A DNA stretch of 64,000 bases. It comes from Bradyrhizobium sp. in8p8. GTDB lineage: Bacteria > Pseudomonadota > Alphaproteobacteria > Rhizobiales > Xanthobacteraceae. The DNA is taken from the NCBI RefSeq assembly GCF_000426845.1, contig NZ_AUGD01000006.1, forward strand, positions 124,001 through 188,000. Direction: 5' to 3'. Positions 47,215-57,661 of the stretch are shown here, piece by piece (positions within the stretch are counted from its first letter, which is position 1; every line of letters begins with the position of its first letter). The position numbers and the translations under genes were made by a program. The notes under the pieces were generated by a model. That model ran no database searches. It was not told the origin of the DNA and saw nothing but the letters and a program-made list of their open reading frames with translations.

Positions 47215-48558
47215 TCAGCTCGCCCTGACACTGGCGATGAACTCGTCGACTTCGCGCTTCAAGGTCTCGGCCTGCTGCGACAGGTCGACCGCGGAATCTC
47301 GCGCCTCGGCCGCCATGCGGCCCGTCTCGGCCGAGGTCGAGGTGATCTGGACGATATGGTTGGAGACATCGAGAGTGCCGTGCGCGGCGTCCTGGGCGCT
47401 GCGCGTGATCTCCTGCGTGGCATTGCGTTGCAGGTCAGTATCGACCTCAATGCCAGACATGATCGACGAAATCTCTGAAAGCGTCTTTGAAATTCCGTCG
47501 ATCGCGCCGCGCGTCTCCGCGGTGATCCCCTGAATGCTGGCGACATGGGAGGTGATTTCCTCCGTCGCCTTGCTGGTCTGATGGGCCAGATTCTTCACCT
47601 CGGAGGCGACCACCGCAAATCCCTTGCCGGCCTCCCCTGCCCGTGCCGCCTCGATGGTGGCATTGAGCGCCAGCAGATTGGTCTGGGATGCGATTGCCTG
47701 CACCAGCTGGACGACCTCGCCGATCTTGTCGGCGGCATCGGACAGCGTGTGGATGGTGTCACGGCTCTTTTCCGCCTGGGACGCTGCGCCTTCGGCGCGC
47801 TGGGTCGCATCCGTGACGCGGCGGCTGATCGTCACGATCGAATTCGTCATCTCCTCGGCCGAGCCTGCGACCGTCTGGACGCTGGCGCTGGCCTGGCTCG
47901 CTGCGCTCGCGACCGCATTGGCCTTGGAGCTGGTGTCGTTGGCTGTCCGCGACAGCGTCTCGGCATTGGTCTTCAGATGCACGGCCGAGGACGCCACGCT
48001 GTCGACGACGCTGGCGACGAGATCGTTGAAGCGCTTGATCCGATCGTCCAGGAATCTCGACCGCTCGGCCTGATGCTGAGCCTCGTGCAGCTGCTGCTCG
48101 GAGAGGCGGCGTCGCTCGAGGCCGTTCGTCTTGAACACCTCCAGCGCACCGGCAAGCAGGCCGATCTCGTTGGTGCGGCCGAGCCCGGGAACGGACGTCT
48201 CGAATTTCTGGTCGGCGACCTCGCGCATGGCATGCACGATCGCCGCCAGGGGATTGAGGATGCCGTTACGCACGGCAAACCAGGTGGTGATGCAGATCGC
48301 GACGGCGAGGACGGCGATCACGCCGCAGGCCATCAGGAAATAGGAGAACGCGGTCTGCGCCTGCTGATAGATCTGCATCGCATGGTCGCGCGCGGGACCG
48401 CTCAGGGCCGCGAACTGCGAGGACAGGCTGGTGATCTCGTTGTTGAGATAGAGCACCGCGATGAAGCCGGTGCCGCCGCCGATGCCCAACAGGAACAATA
48501 GTGCAGCGACGACCGCGCCGACCAGGAATCGGATCGTCAGATTGCTGTTCGCGAACAT
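47215..48558 (-). CDS. Methyl-accepting chemotaxis protein
   Basis: A 447-residue chemoreceptor. Two membrane helices (about residues 8-32 and 72-95) flank a small periplasmic domain of about 40 residues, much shorter than in ligand-binding receptors such as Tar. A HAMP domain follows, then a long coiled-coil signalling domain whose hairpin tip reads [32 protein letters not shown] in two adjoining pieces. The C-terminus lacks the CheR-tethering pentapeptide. The start at 48558 is preferred because the first helix begins soon after. Confidence 0.92.
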   Translation of the reverse strand: MFANSNLTIRFLVGAVVAALLFLLGIGGGTGFIAVLYLNNEITSLSSQFAALSGPARDHAMQIYQQAQTAFSYFLMACGVIAVLAVAICITTWFAVRNGILNPLAAIVHAMREVADQKFETSVPGLGRTNEIGLLAGALEVFKTNGLERRRLSEQQLHEAQHQAERSRFLDDRIKRFNDLVASVVDSVASSAVHLKTNAETLSRTANDTSSKANAVASAASQASASVQTVAGSAEEMTNSIVTISRRVTDATQRAEGAASQAEKSRDTIHTLSDAADKIGEVVQLVQAIASQTNLLALNATIEAARAGEAGKGFAVVASEVKNLAHQTSKATEEITSHVASIQGITAETRGAIDGISKTLSEISSIMSGIEVDTDLQRNATQEITRSAQDAAHGTLDVSNHIVQITSTSAETGRMAAEARDSAVDLSQQAETLKREVDEFIASVRAS

Positions 48559-48674
48559 TGGGGAGGCACTCAGGGTCTGGATTGAAATCCCGGACAAGTT
48601 TCCAGACAAAGGTCAACATAGCATGAAGCACGCGCCGCGGGCCGGTGGCCCACGTAGCACTACGTGGCTCGGCT

Positions 48675-49157
48675 TCAGGAGGACTTGGCGTCGTCCGACA
48701 TCAAGGCCGCGAGCCGCGCCTCTTCCTCGGGCGTGAGGGGCGCCGCCGGTACATCAACACCATTCCGCGAGCGCCGTCGGATTTGCAGCCAGAGTGCCAG
48801 ACCACCCCCAATCAGCAGCAGAGGTCCAAGGAGCCACAGCAGGATGGTCTGCCGCTCGAAGCGCGGCTTCAGCAGCACGAACTCGCCGTAGCGCGCGACC
48901 AGGAAGTCGAGCACTTGCGAGTTGCTGTCGCCGGCCGCAATGCGCTCGCGCACCAGAAGCCGCAGGTCACGCGCCAGCGGCGCATCGGAATCGTCGATGG
49001 ACTGGTTCTGGCAGACCATGCAGCGCAGCTCGCGCGACAGCTCTCGCGCGCGCGATTCCTTGGCGGGGTCCGCCATGATCTCGTCGGGCTGGACGGCGTG
49101 GGCCGCAGGTAGGGCCAGCAGCAGCAACGCGACGAAGGCGGCCATCATCCTGCGCAT
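48675..49157 (-). CDS. ccmH: Cytochrome c-type biogenesis protein CcmH (CycL)
   Basis: A 160-residue protein of the heme-ligation complex that reduces apocytochrome thiols. It has a signal sequence ending AAHA-V, the LRCMVCQNQS redox motif at about residues 42-50, and a C-terminal membrane helix (LLWLLGPLLLIGGGLALWL). It is the last gene of ccmI-ccmE-ccmF-ccmH, starting four bases after ccmF stops. Confidence 0.94.
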   Translation of the reverse strand: MRRMMAAFVALLLLALPAAHAVQPDEIMADPAKESRARELSRELRCMVCQNQSIDDSDAPLARDLRLLVRERIAAGDSNSQVLDFLVARYGEFVLLKPRFERQTILLWLLGPLLLIGGGLALWLQIRRRSRNGVDVPAAPLTPEEEARLAALMSDDAKSS

Positions 49158-49161
49158 CGGA

Positions 49162-51144
49162 TCACTCCGCCGGCTGGAGGCGCTGCCTGGCCCGCGCGGG
49201 CTTCGGCGCACCGACCCGCAGGCGGCGGTCGGAGAGCGACAGCACACCGCCGAACGCCATCAGCACCGGCCCCCACCAGATCAGGAGCACCAGCGGCTTG
49301 TGATAGATGCGCACGGCAATGGCGCCTTCGGCGGTGGCGTCGCCGAGCGAGACGTAGAGCTGGCTCGCGCCGCTGGTCAGCAGCGCGGCCTCGGTCGTCG
49401 AGGAGCCGCGCGTCGTGAAGCTGCGCTTCGAGGGCGCCATCACCGTGAGTGGCTCGCCATCGCGGCTGACCTTGAACTCCGCGATCATCTCGCGATAGTT
49501 CGGGCCCTGGCGTTGAAACAGCCCGTCCAGCTTCAGATCGTAGCCGGCGACATGGGCGACGTCGTTCTGCTTCATGGTCGCGATGTATTCGCTGTTCCAG
49601 GTGGTCTCGCAGACGATCCCGATCAGAGCGACGCCGAGGCCCGCATGAGCAAAGGCGGTGCCCCAGGCCGACCGGGGCAGGCCGCGCGCACGGTGCAGCA
49701 CACTTGCGAACGGCAAGCGGACCAGGCCGGTCCGCTCGACGATGTCGGTCACGGCGCCGGCGATGACGAAGACGCCCAGCCCGATCGCGAGCGGCGCCAG
49801 CGCGCTGCCGCCGCGCGCCCAGCCCCAGACGATGGCAACCACCACGAGCCCGGCCACGCCCGCCGCGAGCAGGCGCTGCGCCACGCCAAGCAGATCGCCG
49901 CGCTTCCACGCCAGCATCGGTCCGAACGGCACCGCAAGCAGCAACAGGGCAAACAGCGGAGAGAAGGTGAGATTGTAGAAGGGGGCGCCGACCGACATCT
50001 TGAAGTCGGCGAGCATCTCCATCGCAAGCGGATAGAGGGTGCCGAACAGCACGACCGCGCATGCGACCGTAAGCAGCAGATTGTTGAGAACCAGCGCACC
50101 CTCGCGCGAGATCGGCGCGAACAGGCCGCCCTGCTTCAGCGAGGTGGCGCGCCCTGCGAACAACAACAGGCTTCCGCCGATGAACAGGCAGAGGATCAGC
50201 AGAATGAACACGCCGCGGGTGGGATCGGTGGCGAAGGCATGCACCGAGGTGATGACACCGGAGCGCACCAGGAAAGTGCCGAGCAGCGACAGCGAGAAGG
50301 TCAGAATCGACAGGAGGATGGTCCAGACCTTCAGCGCATTGCGCTTCTCCATCACCAGGGCCGAATGCAGCAGCGCGGTGCCGGCGAGCCACGGCATCAG
50401 CGAGGCGTTCTCGACCGGGTCCCAGAACCACCAGCCGCCCCAGCCGAGCTCGTAATAGGCCCAGTACGAGCCCATGGCGATGCCGAGCGTGAGGAATATC
50501 CAGGCCACCAGCGTCCACGGCCGCACCCAGCGGGCCCAGGCCGCATCGATCCGCCCTTCCAACAGCGCCGCGATTGCGAAGGAGAACGAGATCGAGAAAC
50601 CGACATAGCCGAGATAGAGCATCGGCGGATGCACGGCGAGCCCGATGTCCTGGAGCACCGGATTGAGATCGCGTCCCTCGATCGGCGGAGTGGCGATGCG
50701 CAGGAATGGGTTCGATGTCACGAGGATGAAGAGGTAGAAGGCGCTGGCGACCCAGGCCTGCACCGCGAGCACGTGCGCACGCAGCGACAACGGCAGATTG
50801 TTGCCGAAGGCTGCAACCAGTCCGCCGAACAACGCAAGGATCGCCACCCACAGCAGCATCGAGCCTTCATGGTTTCCCCAGACTCCCGTGATCTTGTAGA
50901 GCAGCGGCTTCATCGAGTGGGAGTTCTCGTAGACGTTGGCGACGGAGAAATCCGAGTTCACGTGCAGCATCACGAGCGCGGTGAAAGAGGCGCCCACGAA
51001 CAGCAGCTGCGCCAGCGCCGTCGAGCGCGCCACGTTCATCAAGGCGGCATCTTGCAGCCGCGCGCCGACCAGCGGCACGATGGACTGGATGAGTGCGAGC
51101 GCCAGCGCCAGCACCAGCGCGTAATGTCCGGATTCTGCGATCAC
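49162..51144 (-). CDS. ccmF: Heme lyase subunit CcmF (CycK)
   Basis: A 660-residue membrane protein with about 14-15 helices that holds heme during its attachment to apocytochrome c. The tryptophan-rich WWD motif is present as [18 protein letters not shown] near residue 237. Conserved heme-ligand histidines flank it. The start overlaps the ccmE stop by four bases. It serves the cytochrome c encoded elsewhere in the window and the respiratory chain. Confidence 0.96.
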   Translation of the reverse strand: MIAESGHYALVLALALALIQSIVPLVGARLQDAALMNVARSTALAQLLFVGASFTALVMLHVNSDFSVANVYENSHSMKPLLYKITGVWGNHEGSMLLWVAILALFGGLVAAFGNNLPLSLRAHVLAVQAWVASAFYLFILVTSNPFLRIATPPIEGRDLNPVLQDIGLAVHPPMLYLGYVGFSISFSFAIAALLEGRIDAAWARWVRPWTLVAWIFLTLGIAMGSYWAYYELGWGGWWFWDPVENASLMPWLAGTALLHSALVMEKRNALKVWTILLSILTFSLSLLGTFLVRSGVITSVHAFATDPTRGVFILLILCLFIGGSLLLFAGRATSLKQGGLFAPISREGALVLNNLLLTVACAVVLFGTLYPLAMEMLADFKMSVGAPFYNLTFSPLFALLLLAVPFGPMLAWKRGDLLGVAQRLLAAGVAGLVVVAIVWGWARGGSALAPLAIGLGVFVIAGAVTDIVERTGLVRLPFASVLHRARGLPRSAWGTAFAHAGLGVALIGIVCETTWNSEYIATMKQNDVAHVAGYDLKLDGLFQRQGPNYREMIAEFKVSRDGEPLTVMAPSKRSFTTRGSSTTEAALLTSGASQLYVSLGDATAEGAIAVRIYHKPLVLLIWWGPVLMAFGGVLSLSDRRLRVGAPKPARARQRLQPAE

Positions 51145-51665
51145 CGCATCGCTCCCTGCGGATTGCCTTGTGCGGTCGTGGCCGCAGGTTTGCTCTCGCC
51201 CGAGGCCTTGGTGTCCGAGGCCTTGGCATCGTAATCGTCCTTCCAGTGCCCCTGCTTCTTCAGGGCGTCGGCAACCTCCTTGGGCATGTAGGTCTCGTCG
51301 TGCTTGGCAAGGACGGTATCGGCCTTGAACACGCCGTTGCCGTCGAGTGCGCCTTCGGCAACGACCCCCTGCCCTTCGCGGAACAGGTCGGGCAGGATGC
51401 CCTTGTAGGCAACCGGCAGCTTGGCATTGCCGTCGGCGACCTCGAAGGTCACCGCGAGATTGTCGCCGCGCTGCAGCGAGCCCGGCTGTACCAGCCCGCC
51501 GAGGCGAAACCGCTTGCCCGGCTCGACGTGCTTCTCGGCGACCATGGTTGGCGTCGAGAAGAACACGATGGAGTCGCGAAGTGCGTTGAGCACCAGCGCG
51601 GCTGCGAGCGCGAGCACGGCGAGCGAGCCGCCGATGATGGTCATACGTCGCTGCTTGCGCGTCAT
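51141..51665 (-). CDS. ccmE: Heme chaperone CcmE (CycJ)
   Basis: A 174-residue membrane-anchored heme chaperone. The N-terminal helix is residues 8-30; the OB-fold domain carries the heme-binding His122 in [12 protein letters not shown], with the nearby tyrosine that ligates heme iron. The C-terminal tail is lysine/alanine-rich and disordered, as usual. Confidence 0.96.
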   Translation of the reverse strand: MTRKQRRMTIIGGSLAVLALAAALVLNALRDSIVFFSTPTMVAEKHVEPGKRFRLGGLVQPGSLQRGDNLAVTFEVADGNAKLPVAYKGILPDLFREGQGVVAEGALDGNGVFKADTVLAKHDETYMPKEVADALKKQGHWKDDYDAKASDTKASGESKPAATTAQGNPQGAMR

Positions 51666-51702
51666 GGCGTATCCGTTCTCCGCTCGTCTCGTCCCGACAT
51701 CG

Positions 51703-52815
51703 TCATCCGCCGAGCCCGAGAGTCTTAAGTCCTTCGTCGAGCTGGCGCAGCCGTTCGGCGTCGCTGGCGACCGCCTGCCGGGCGTCGGCGGAGGCCCCCT
51801 TCGCCTTGTCCCGCTCGCCCATCACGAGATAGGCGCGCACCAGGCGCAGCCAGCCGTCGACGTCATCGCCGTTCTGCTTCAGCCGCGTGGCCAGACGATC
51901 GACCATGCCGCGCACCATCGCGTTGCGATCGCCTTCGGCCAAATCCTTGGAAGCGGCAATCGTCTCGTCGGACAGCGCAGGCATCGTATCGCCTCCACCG
52001 ACCCGCGCCAGCGAGGACTGCACCAAAGCGCGCCACGGCGCATCCGCGGGCGCCTTTGCAAGCAAGGCGCGCCAAATCCTGGCTGCTTCGTCCTTGCGGC
52101 CATCCTGCTCGGCGGCGAGACCGAGGAAGTAGTTCGCCTTGGGGTCATCCGCATTCAGGGCGTGCGCACGCTCGAATTCAGTCTTGGCCTCGGCCGTCAC
52201 CACGCCGCCCGCTGCAGCCGAGATCGCTTCGCCGAGATCGGACCGGCGCTCCGCGCTTTCGCCATTATAGGTGAGCGAGTTGCGATAGGCGCGCACCGCG
52301 TCATCGAAGCGACCGAGCCGCTCCAGGACCGGCGCGAGCACATTCCAGCCGCGCCCGTCGGTCGGATTTTTCTCCAGATGTTGCTCGACCTGGGCGACGA
52401 GGGTCTCGAGCGACTGGGCCATGCCGGACCCCGTCCCACGCTCCCGCTGCGCCAATGGAAAATCCTGAAGCCTGGGTGAACCGAGCGGCATGTAGACGCC
52501 GATGGCGACGAGCGGCAGGCCGCCGAGCGCCAGCACAGCCGCCGCACGGCGCCATTTGAGGTTCGACTTCGGCGCCATTGCAGGCTCGCTGGCCGCCGCC
52601 GCAAGCAGCCTGCGGCTGATCTCGACGCGCGCGGCCTCGGCTTCCGGGGCTGGGATCAACCCCGCGGCGAGATCACGCTCGATCTCGGCCAACTGGTCTT
52701 TGTAGACCGCGACCTCGCTGCCCTGGTCCGGCGCGCGGCTACCGCGGCCAAGCGGCCAGAGCACGGCGAAAATCGCCGCGACCGTCATCAGCGCGAACAC
52801 GAACCATAGCGTCAT
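51703..52815 (-). CDS. ccmI: Cytochrome c-type biogenesis protein CcmI (CycH)
   Basis: A 370-residue protein that delivers apocytochromes to the heme lyase. It has two membrane helices (about residues 2-20 and 95-112) with a coiled region [17 protein letters not shown] between, and a periplasmic TPR domain ([22 protein letters not shown] and following repeats). First gene of the operon. The ATG at 52815 begins right before the first helix; a 26-residue upstream extension is not family-like. Confidence 0.93.
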   Translation of the reverse strand: MTLWFVFALMTVAAIFAVLWPLGRGSRAPDQGSEVAVYKDQLAEIERDLAAGLIPAPEAEAARVEISRRLLAAAASEPAMAPKSNLKWRRAAAVLALGGLPLVAIGVYMPLGSPRLQDFPLAQRERGTGSGMAQSLETLVAQVEQHLEKNPTDGRGWNVLAPVLERLGRFDDAVRAYRNSLTYNGESAERRSDLGEAISAAAGGVVTAEAKTEFERAHALNADDPKANYFLGLAAEQDGRKDEAARIWRALLAKAPADAPWRALVQSSLARVGGGDTMPALSDETIAASKDLAEGDRNAMVRGMVDRLATRLKQNGDDVDGWLRLVRAYLVMGERDKAKGASADARQAVASDAERLRQLDEGLKTLGLGG

Positions 52816-52947
52816 CTGGCAAGCTTCCGGCGGCGCGCGAACCGCGCCTATAGGTGCCTTTACACCACGGCCGGACAATGCGGCAATTGACAATTGTCAA
52901 TTCCACGCGACCCCATTTCAGGCTCGAAAATGTGATACTCCAACGGC

Positions 52948-53217
52948 TTAGCCGATCTCGAAATCCGCGCTTTGCGCCGCGTCCTCGCCGTGCCCGTTGA
53001 AGGCCCTCAGGAAGTATGTTCCCGGCTTGATCGCATCCGGCAATCTGATGCGCACCGCGCCGACCGGAACCCGAGATGCAACCCGCGTGATCGTCTCAGG
53101 CAGTTGCCGATCGCTTGCCTTCTCGACCAGCACCACTTTGGCGCCAACCATCAGCCTGCGGTACTTGGCTACGATGACTCGGTTCTCGATTTCGATAGAG
53201 CTGATGACGGGTTTCAT
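52948..53217 (-). CDS. Small conserved hypothetical protein
   Basis: An 89-residue beta-rich protein beginning MKPVISSIEIENRVIVAKY. The alternating pattern with GAKVVLVEKASDRQLPET and the ending PDAIKPGTYFLRAFNGHGED looks like a small Ig-like or beta-sandwich domain. A longer frame to 53316 exists but is less convincing. Its neighbours are not informative. Confidence 0.6.
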   Translation of the reverse strand: MKPVISSIEIENRVIVAKYRRLMVGAKVVLVEKASDRQLPETITRVASRVPVGAVRIRLPDAIKPGTYFLRAFNGHGEDAAQSADFEIG

Positions 53218-53316
53218 GCGCCCACAAACGGAAATTCCCCGGATTTTCACGGGGACCGTACGGCCCGCCACCGGCACCGTCAACCAGAAATTGTGATCAC
53301 GAAAACATGCGCTCAA

Positions 53317-54717
53317 TCAGCTTGCGCGTGACGATTTGCGCTCGCCCGTGAGCGCATTCTCTGCCGCGCGACTCATCAGGGAGGCATAATCGTCGCCGAA
53401 CAGAACCTGGCAGAAGCGGATAGCGGCCTGCACCTGCTGCTGCCGATAGGTGCGGACCTTGTGATCGGCGGCGCGCAGAGACTGCACCAGCTGCTCGGTC
53501 GACCGTTCCACATATTGCTGGAGATCGGAATAGGTGCGCAGCGTCACCTCGTTGATGGCAAGCTCGCTTGCATAATTGCGGCACGTCGCGACGAAGTCGA
53601 TCAGCGCGACCGCTTCCTCGACCTCGGTACTGTCGATCCGCGCGCCCGGCGGAATGTCCTTCTCCGGGCGCTGGCGAAGGATGCGGCGGACGCGGCCGGG
53701 AACGCTGTCGATCTCGGATTGCAGGGCATTGGAGATGTCGGCCCGGATCGAGGTCAACTGCTTGCCCCAGGCAGAATCGTTGCGCAGATCGAGCTCGGTG
53801 CGCAGGCCGCGCACGCCATCGTGCAGCGTCTTGAGATTGCCGGCGACGTTGTCGAAATGGCCGCGCTTGATGTCCATGCGAAGGATCGCGGCAACGCAGG
53901 ACAGATCATGCAGCGCGATCGTGACCGCAACGCCATAAGGCGTCGCCGCGACGCGGATCTCGTCGTCGGACGCGGCAATCTTGATCGCGAGGCGGATGAT
54001 CTGCCAGGGCGCGGTCATCCGCTGCACGACCATCGAGAGCGCGAAGGGCAGCATCTGCGGCGTTTGCAGCACCGGAATGTTGAGCGCCGACGTCACCGAG
54101 GCGATCTGGGAATCGCCGAATGCGCGCAGGAAGCGCGGGAGCCTCTCGTTCAGGCTGGCGATGGCCTCCCGGACCTGAAGCACCGCACCGATCGAATAGA
54201 GATCCTCGATGACATTGGGCGGGCCGACCCGGGCCAGCGCGCGCGTCTTGTCGCCGCCGCCAGGTCCGGTCAGCTCGAAAATCGCGTCCGCGGCTACCGC
54301 CTGGAGCTTCTGCGCCAAGGCCTCGACCTGGCCTGCAGCATCGGCAGGCATGCGCGCCAGCGCCGCCTCGAATTCGTTCACCTTGGCCGGCGCTCCGTCA
54401 CGGCCGAGCCATTGCCAGATCGGCTGCAGCGAGGAGCGGCGGATCTGGCCGGCCCGGATCGGGGTGCCTGCCTCGACCAGGAACGGTTCCAGGACCTGGA
54501 ACAGCAGCCGCGACAGATCGTCCGTGCGCGGCGCGGGCGCTTCATCGGCTTCGCTCTTGCGGACGATCTTGCGCAATTGCTCAAGGACGAGGGTCGCAAC
54601 CGCCGTATCCTGGCCGCGTTCCAGCGCACGCTCGAACTCCCGCATCAGCAGCGCCTGCGACTGCGGCGGGAGCTGCGCGAGATATTCCCTCAGCCGCTCG
54701 ATCGATGTCTGGCTCAT
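53317..54717 (-). CDS. Conserved protein of unknown function, all-helical
   Basis: A 466-residue soluble protein, predicted almost wholly alpha-helical. It begins MSQTSIERLREYLAQLPPQS and has a long middle with PWQIIRLAIKIAASDDEIRV and a late block DFVATCRNYASELAINEVTL. No catalytic motif, signal peptide or membrane helix was seen. The ATG at 54717 begins the coherent sequence; 23 upstream residues are proline-rich and doubtful. No family could be named. Confidence 0.75.
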   Translation of the reverse strand: MSQTSIERLREYLAQLPPQSQALLMREFERALERGQDTAVATLVLEQLRKIVRKSEADEAPAPRTDDLSRLLFQVLEPFLVEAGTPIRAGQIRRSSLQPIWQWLGRDGAPAKVNEFEAALARMPADAAGQVEALAQKLQAVAADAIFELTGPGGGDKTRALARVGPPNVIEDLYSIGAVLQVREAIASLNERLPRFLRAFGDSQIASVTSALNIPVLQTPQMLPFALSMVVQRMTAPWQIIRLAIKIAASDDEIRVAATPYGVAVTIALHDLSCVAAILRMDIKRGHFDNVAGNLKTLHDGVRGLRTELDLRNDSAWGKQLTSIRADISNALQSEIDSVPGRVRRILRQRPEKDIPPGARIDSTEVEEAVALIDFVATCRNYASELAINEVTLRTYSDLQQYVERSTEQLVQSLRAADHKVRTYRQQQVQAAIRFCQVLFGDDYASLMSRAAENALTGERKSSRAS

Positions 54718-54877
54718 GCGCCCGGGTAATGCACGGTAAAATGGCGGACATGGGATGCGTCCGGGCGCGATCATAGGAGACCCCACTTAAGAAGCCGTTT
54801 AGGAAGTGCGGTCGAATGGCCAAGGCCCCCTCCAGACGGTGAGCAGCGAGGACAAAAAGCCGCGTCCAAACAAGGGG

Positions 54878-56254
54878 CTACAGTCCCGGCAGGACCAATT
54901 CGGCCCGCAGGCCGCCGGTCGGAGCAGCGCCGAGCGAAAGGCTGCCGCCATAGAGCGCGGCGAGTTCGACCACGATGGACAGCCCCAGTCCCGATCCCGG
55001 CTTGGACTCGTCGAGCCGCTGGCCGCGCCGGGAGACCTGCGCGCGCTCGGCTTCCGACAGGCCGCGGCCGTCGTCGTCGACGATGATCCGCAAATGCGGG
55101 CTGGCGCCGGCCTGGTGCGGGGTCTGGACCACGACTTCGATGAAGACGCGCGATGCCGCCCATTTGCAGGCATTGTCGACGAGATTGCCGACCATCTCCT
55201 CGAGATCCTGCCGCTCGCCCCGGAACTTCGCGGATGGATCGGCCTTGGCCTCCACCGTGATGCCGCGGTCGCGATGGATCTTCTCCATGGTCCGCCGCAG
55301 CGCCTCGATGGCTGGCGCGACCTCCGTCACCGTCGCGACCACCGAGACCCGCGCCGCAATGCGCGCGCGCTCCAGATGGTGGGTGACCTGGTCCCGCATC
55401 ACGTCCGCCTGCTCCAGCACCTTGGCCGCGAACGGATCGGCGGCGTGAGCGCCAGCCTCGTTGACGATGACGGAGAGCGGCGTCTTGATCGCGTGCGCGA
55501 GATTGCCGACATGGGTGCGCGCGCGCTCGACAATCTCGCGATTGGCGTCGATCAGCGCGTTGGTCTCGCGCGCCAACGGCGCGATCTCGACCGGGAATTC
55601 ACCCTCGAGCCGTTCCGCCCGCCCGGAGCGGATGTCGGCGATCGCTTCCGAGATGCGCTTGAGCGGTGCAAGGCCGAAGCGGACCTGGAACACGGTCGTC
55701 AGCAGCAATACGATGCCGAGCGCGGTGAACGTGCCGCCGAGATAATAATCGAAGCTCCGCGTCTCGTCGAAGATCTCGGTGTCGTCGCCGGCGACGCTGA
55801 CGAGAAACTTGCCGTCGGCGCCGAGATCGACCGGCCGCTCCACCATGCGCAGGTTCTGCCCTTCCGGCCCATCGACGTAAGCGAGCCGGATGCCGGCGGC
55901 GGTGAGCTCGGCTCCCTGGTCCTCCAGCTTCGGCAGCTTCTTGTCCCAGAGCGAACGCGAGGAGCGCACCTCCGGCTTCTCGGTGTCGATGCGCGTGATC
56001 TGCCAATACCAGCCGGACAGCGGCAGCTCGAACAAGGGCTCGCCGAGGGACTGGAACTGGCGGTCCGGCGGCTCGTCCGGGGTCGCGACCTCGGCGATCA
56101 GCGTCCGAAGATAGAGATTGAGCCGGCGGTCGAAGGCGCGCTCCGTGGCATCCTTGTAGACCGACGACAGCACGACGCCCGTGATGGCGAGGATCACCAC
56201 GAGCCAGGCTGTCGCCGACAAGAACAGTCGGTTCGCAAGCGAGCTAGCGGCCAT
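54878..56254 (-). CDS. feuQ: Sensor histidine kinase, FeuQ/PhoQ-like
   Basis: A 458-residue membrane kinase. Helix 1 (about residues 9-30, LFLSATAWLVVILAITGVVL) and helix 2 (about 170-190) enclose a periplasmic domain of about 140 residues. The phosphoacceptor box is VGNLAHAIKTPLSVIVNEAG, characteristic of the PhoQ/FeuQ type, and the ATPase lobe has IIVDDDGRGLSEAE and PGSGLGLSIVVELAALYGGS. The cognate regulator is 106 bases upstream. In rhizobia FeuPQ controls hypo-osmotic adaptation through cyclic glucan export; that role is carried over by similarity. Confidence 0.85.
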   Translation of the reverse strand: MAASSLANRLFLSATAWLVVILAITGVVLSSVYKDATERAFDRRLNLYLRTLIAEVATPDEPPDRQFQSLGEPLFELPLSGWYWQITRIDTEKPEVRSSRSLWDKKLPKLEDQGAELTAAGIRLAYVDGPEGQNLRMVERPVDLGADGKFLVSVAGDDTEIFDETRSFDYYLGGTFTALGIVLLLTTVFQVRFGLAPLKRISEAIADIRSGRAERLEGEFPVEIAPLARETNALIDANREIVERARTHVGNLAHAIKTPLSVIVNEAGAHAADPFAAKVLEQADVMRDQVTHHLERARIAARVSVVATVTEVAPAIEALRRTMEKIHRDRGITVEAKADPSAKFRGERQDLEEMVGNLVDNACKWAASRVFIEVVVQTPHQAGASPHLRIIVDDDGRGLSEAERAQVSRRGQRLDESKPGSGLGLSIVVELAALYGGSLSLGAAPTGGLRAELVLPGL

Positions 56255-56360
56255 CGGAACGGTCCCGGCAGGGGCTGGAAGTCAGGTTGTCGGACGTCAT
56301 GGGCCGAACAAGGCCCGTGTCAGCGCGGCCGTCAAGCCCGGACCGCTCGACGTCCCGCCC

Positions 56361-57035
56361 TTACGCGCCGGGCGCAGGCGGCGGCGTCAGGAGATAGCCG
56401 AGGCCGCGGACGGTCTGGATGATGTCGACGTCGAGCTTCTTGCGGATGCGGCCGACGAAGACCTCGATGGTGTTGGAGTCGCGGTCAAAATCCTGGTCGT
56501 AGAGATGCTCGACCAGCTCGGTGCGCGAGACCACCCGCCCGGAATGGTGCATCAGGTAGGCCAGAAGCCGATATTCGTGCGAGGTCATCTTGATGGGATT
56601 GCCTGAAACGCTGACGCGGCCGGTCCTGGTGTCGAGCGTGACAGGACCGCAGCTGAGCTCGCTCTGGGCGTGTCCGGTCGAGCGGCGCAGCAGGGCGCGG
56701 ATGCGCGCGAGCACCTCCTCTAGGTGGAACGGCTTTGCGACATAGTCATCGGCCCCGGCATCGAAGCCCTGCACCTTGTCGCTCCAGCGGTCGCGCGCGG
56801 TGAGGATCAGGACCGGCATGGTACGGCCATTGCGGCGCCAGGCCTCCAGCACCGAGATGCCATCCTTCTTCGGCAGGCCGATGTCGAGCACAACGGCATC
56901 ATAGGGCTCGTTGTCGCCGAGATAATGCCCCTCCTCCCCGTCGAAGGCTCGATCGACGACATAGCCGGCGTCGGTCAGCGCCTTGGTGAGCTGGCGATTG
57001 AGATCGGGGTCGTCCTCAACAACGAGCAGGCGCAC
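56361..57035 (-). CDS. feuP: Response regulator, FeuP/PhoP-like
   Basis: A 224-residue OmpR-type regulator. The receiver has Asp8/Asp9, phosphoacceptor Asp51 (VVLDIGLPKKDG) and DDYVAKPFHLEEVL. The C-terminal winged helix reads MTSHEYRLLAYLMHHSGRVV and ends TVRGLGYLLTPP. The receiver and linker (LTARDRWSDKVQGFDAGAD; DRDSNTIEVFVGRIRKKL) closely follow the FeuP pattern. The GTG start at 57035 has GGAGAG five bases upstream and gives the standard VRLLVVEDD beginning. Confidence 0.88.
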   Translation of the reverse strand: MRLLVVEDDPDLNRQLTKALTDAGYVVDRAFDGEEGHYLGDNEPYDAVVLDIGLPKKDGISVLEAWRRNGRTMPVLILTARDRWSDKVQGFDAGADDYVAKPFHLEEVLARIRALLRRSTGHAQSELSCGPVTLDTRTGRVSVSGNPIKMTSHEYRLLAYLMHHSGRVVSRTELVEHLYDQDFDRDSNTIEVFVGRIRKKLDVDIIQTVRGLGYLLTPPPAPGA

Positions 57036-57176
57036 ACGTCTCTCCAAAGATAGCCGCAAGAACTGGCTGCATGAACACCACCCGAGATGAGCAATTCCGG
57101 CGTGAACTGGATATGAACGAAGGGAACCGCCTGCGTTACTTTTTGGTCATATACGACCTGCAACCAGCAAATGCTA

Positions 57177-57223
57177 TTGCGCCCGCCATGCCGCGGGACG
57201 AGCCGGCGGCATGGCGGGCGCAA
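57177..57223. repeat. Large perfect hairpin (18-bp stem)
   Basis: TTGCGCCCGCCATGCCGC is exactly complementary to GCGGCATGGCGGGCGCAA, with an 11-base loop. It lies between the feuP leader and the 3' end of the 51-residue membrane protein gene. No T-run follows on either strand. Confidence 0.8.
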
Positions 57224-57275
57224 GTGATACTTCGAACCGCGAGCCGGAAAGATCCCGGCTGTCCGGATCCGGCCG

Positions 57276-57431
57276 TCAGGTCCGGAAGAAGACGAACCAG
57301 ACGACGGCGAGAATCAGGATTGCAAGGCCGGTCGAGATGGCGAGCAACGCTGCCACGGACGGCCCGGGCTCGCCCTGGCGCGCCTCGGTCGGAGTTTCCA
57401 CGATGCGCTTCTGCTCTCGTGTGGTTGCCAT
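57276..57431 (-). CDS. 51-residue single-helix membrane protein
   Basis: A short gene read toward feuP. It begins MATTREQKRIVETPTEARQG and ends with one membrane helix of about 20 residues (LLAISTGLAILILAVVWFVF) and a short FRT tail. The polar N-terminus faces the cytoplasm by the charge rule. GAGGAC precedes the ATG. The codon use and a clear helix support it. It stands just upstream of the FeuP/FeuQ-like genes in the same direction, so it could be a kinase-modulating small protein; that is inference. Confidence 0.65.
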   Translation of the reverse strand: MATTREQKRIVETPTEARQGEPGPSVAALLAISTGLAILILAVVWFVFFRT

Positions 57432-57661
57432 GGTGTCCTCAATCTGTGGCTGTCGCGTCAGGTGGCCGCGACTTCCTCGCGGCGTCTTATTGGCGGGGCA
57501 ACGCGTGATCGCGGGCGATGTTCCGAACCATGGAGCCGCCGGGCAACTCGGCGCAGGCGGCGATTAACGCCGTTGCAAGATTCCGCGCCGGCGGTTGCTA
57601 TGATTCGCACCTCGGCAATGTTATCCTCAACACTTGTCCTCTGTTGCGTCTGGAGTAGCCC

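Noticed and set aside
48922..51234. A 770-residue plus-strand reading frame
   Set aside because: It is antisense to ccmH-ccmF-ccmE and has a low-complexity Gln/Arg/Asp composition.
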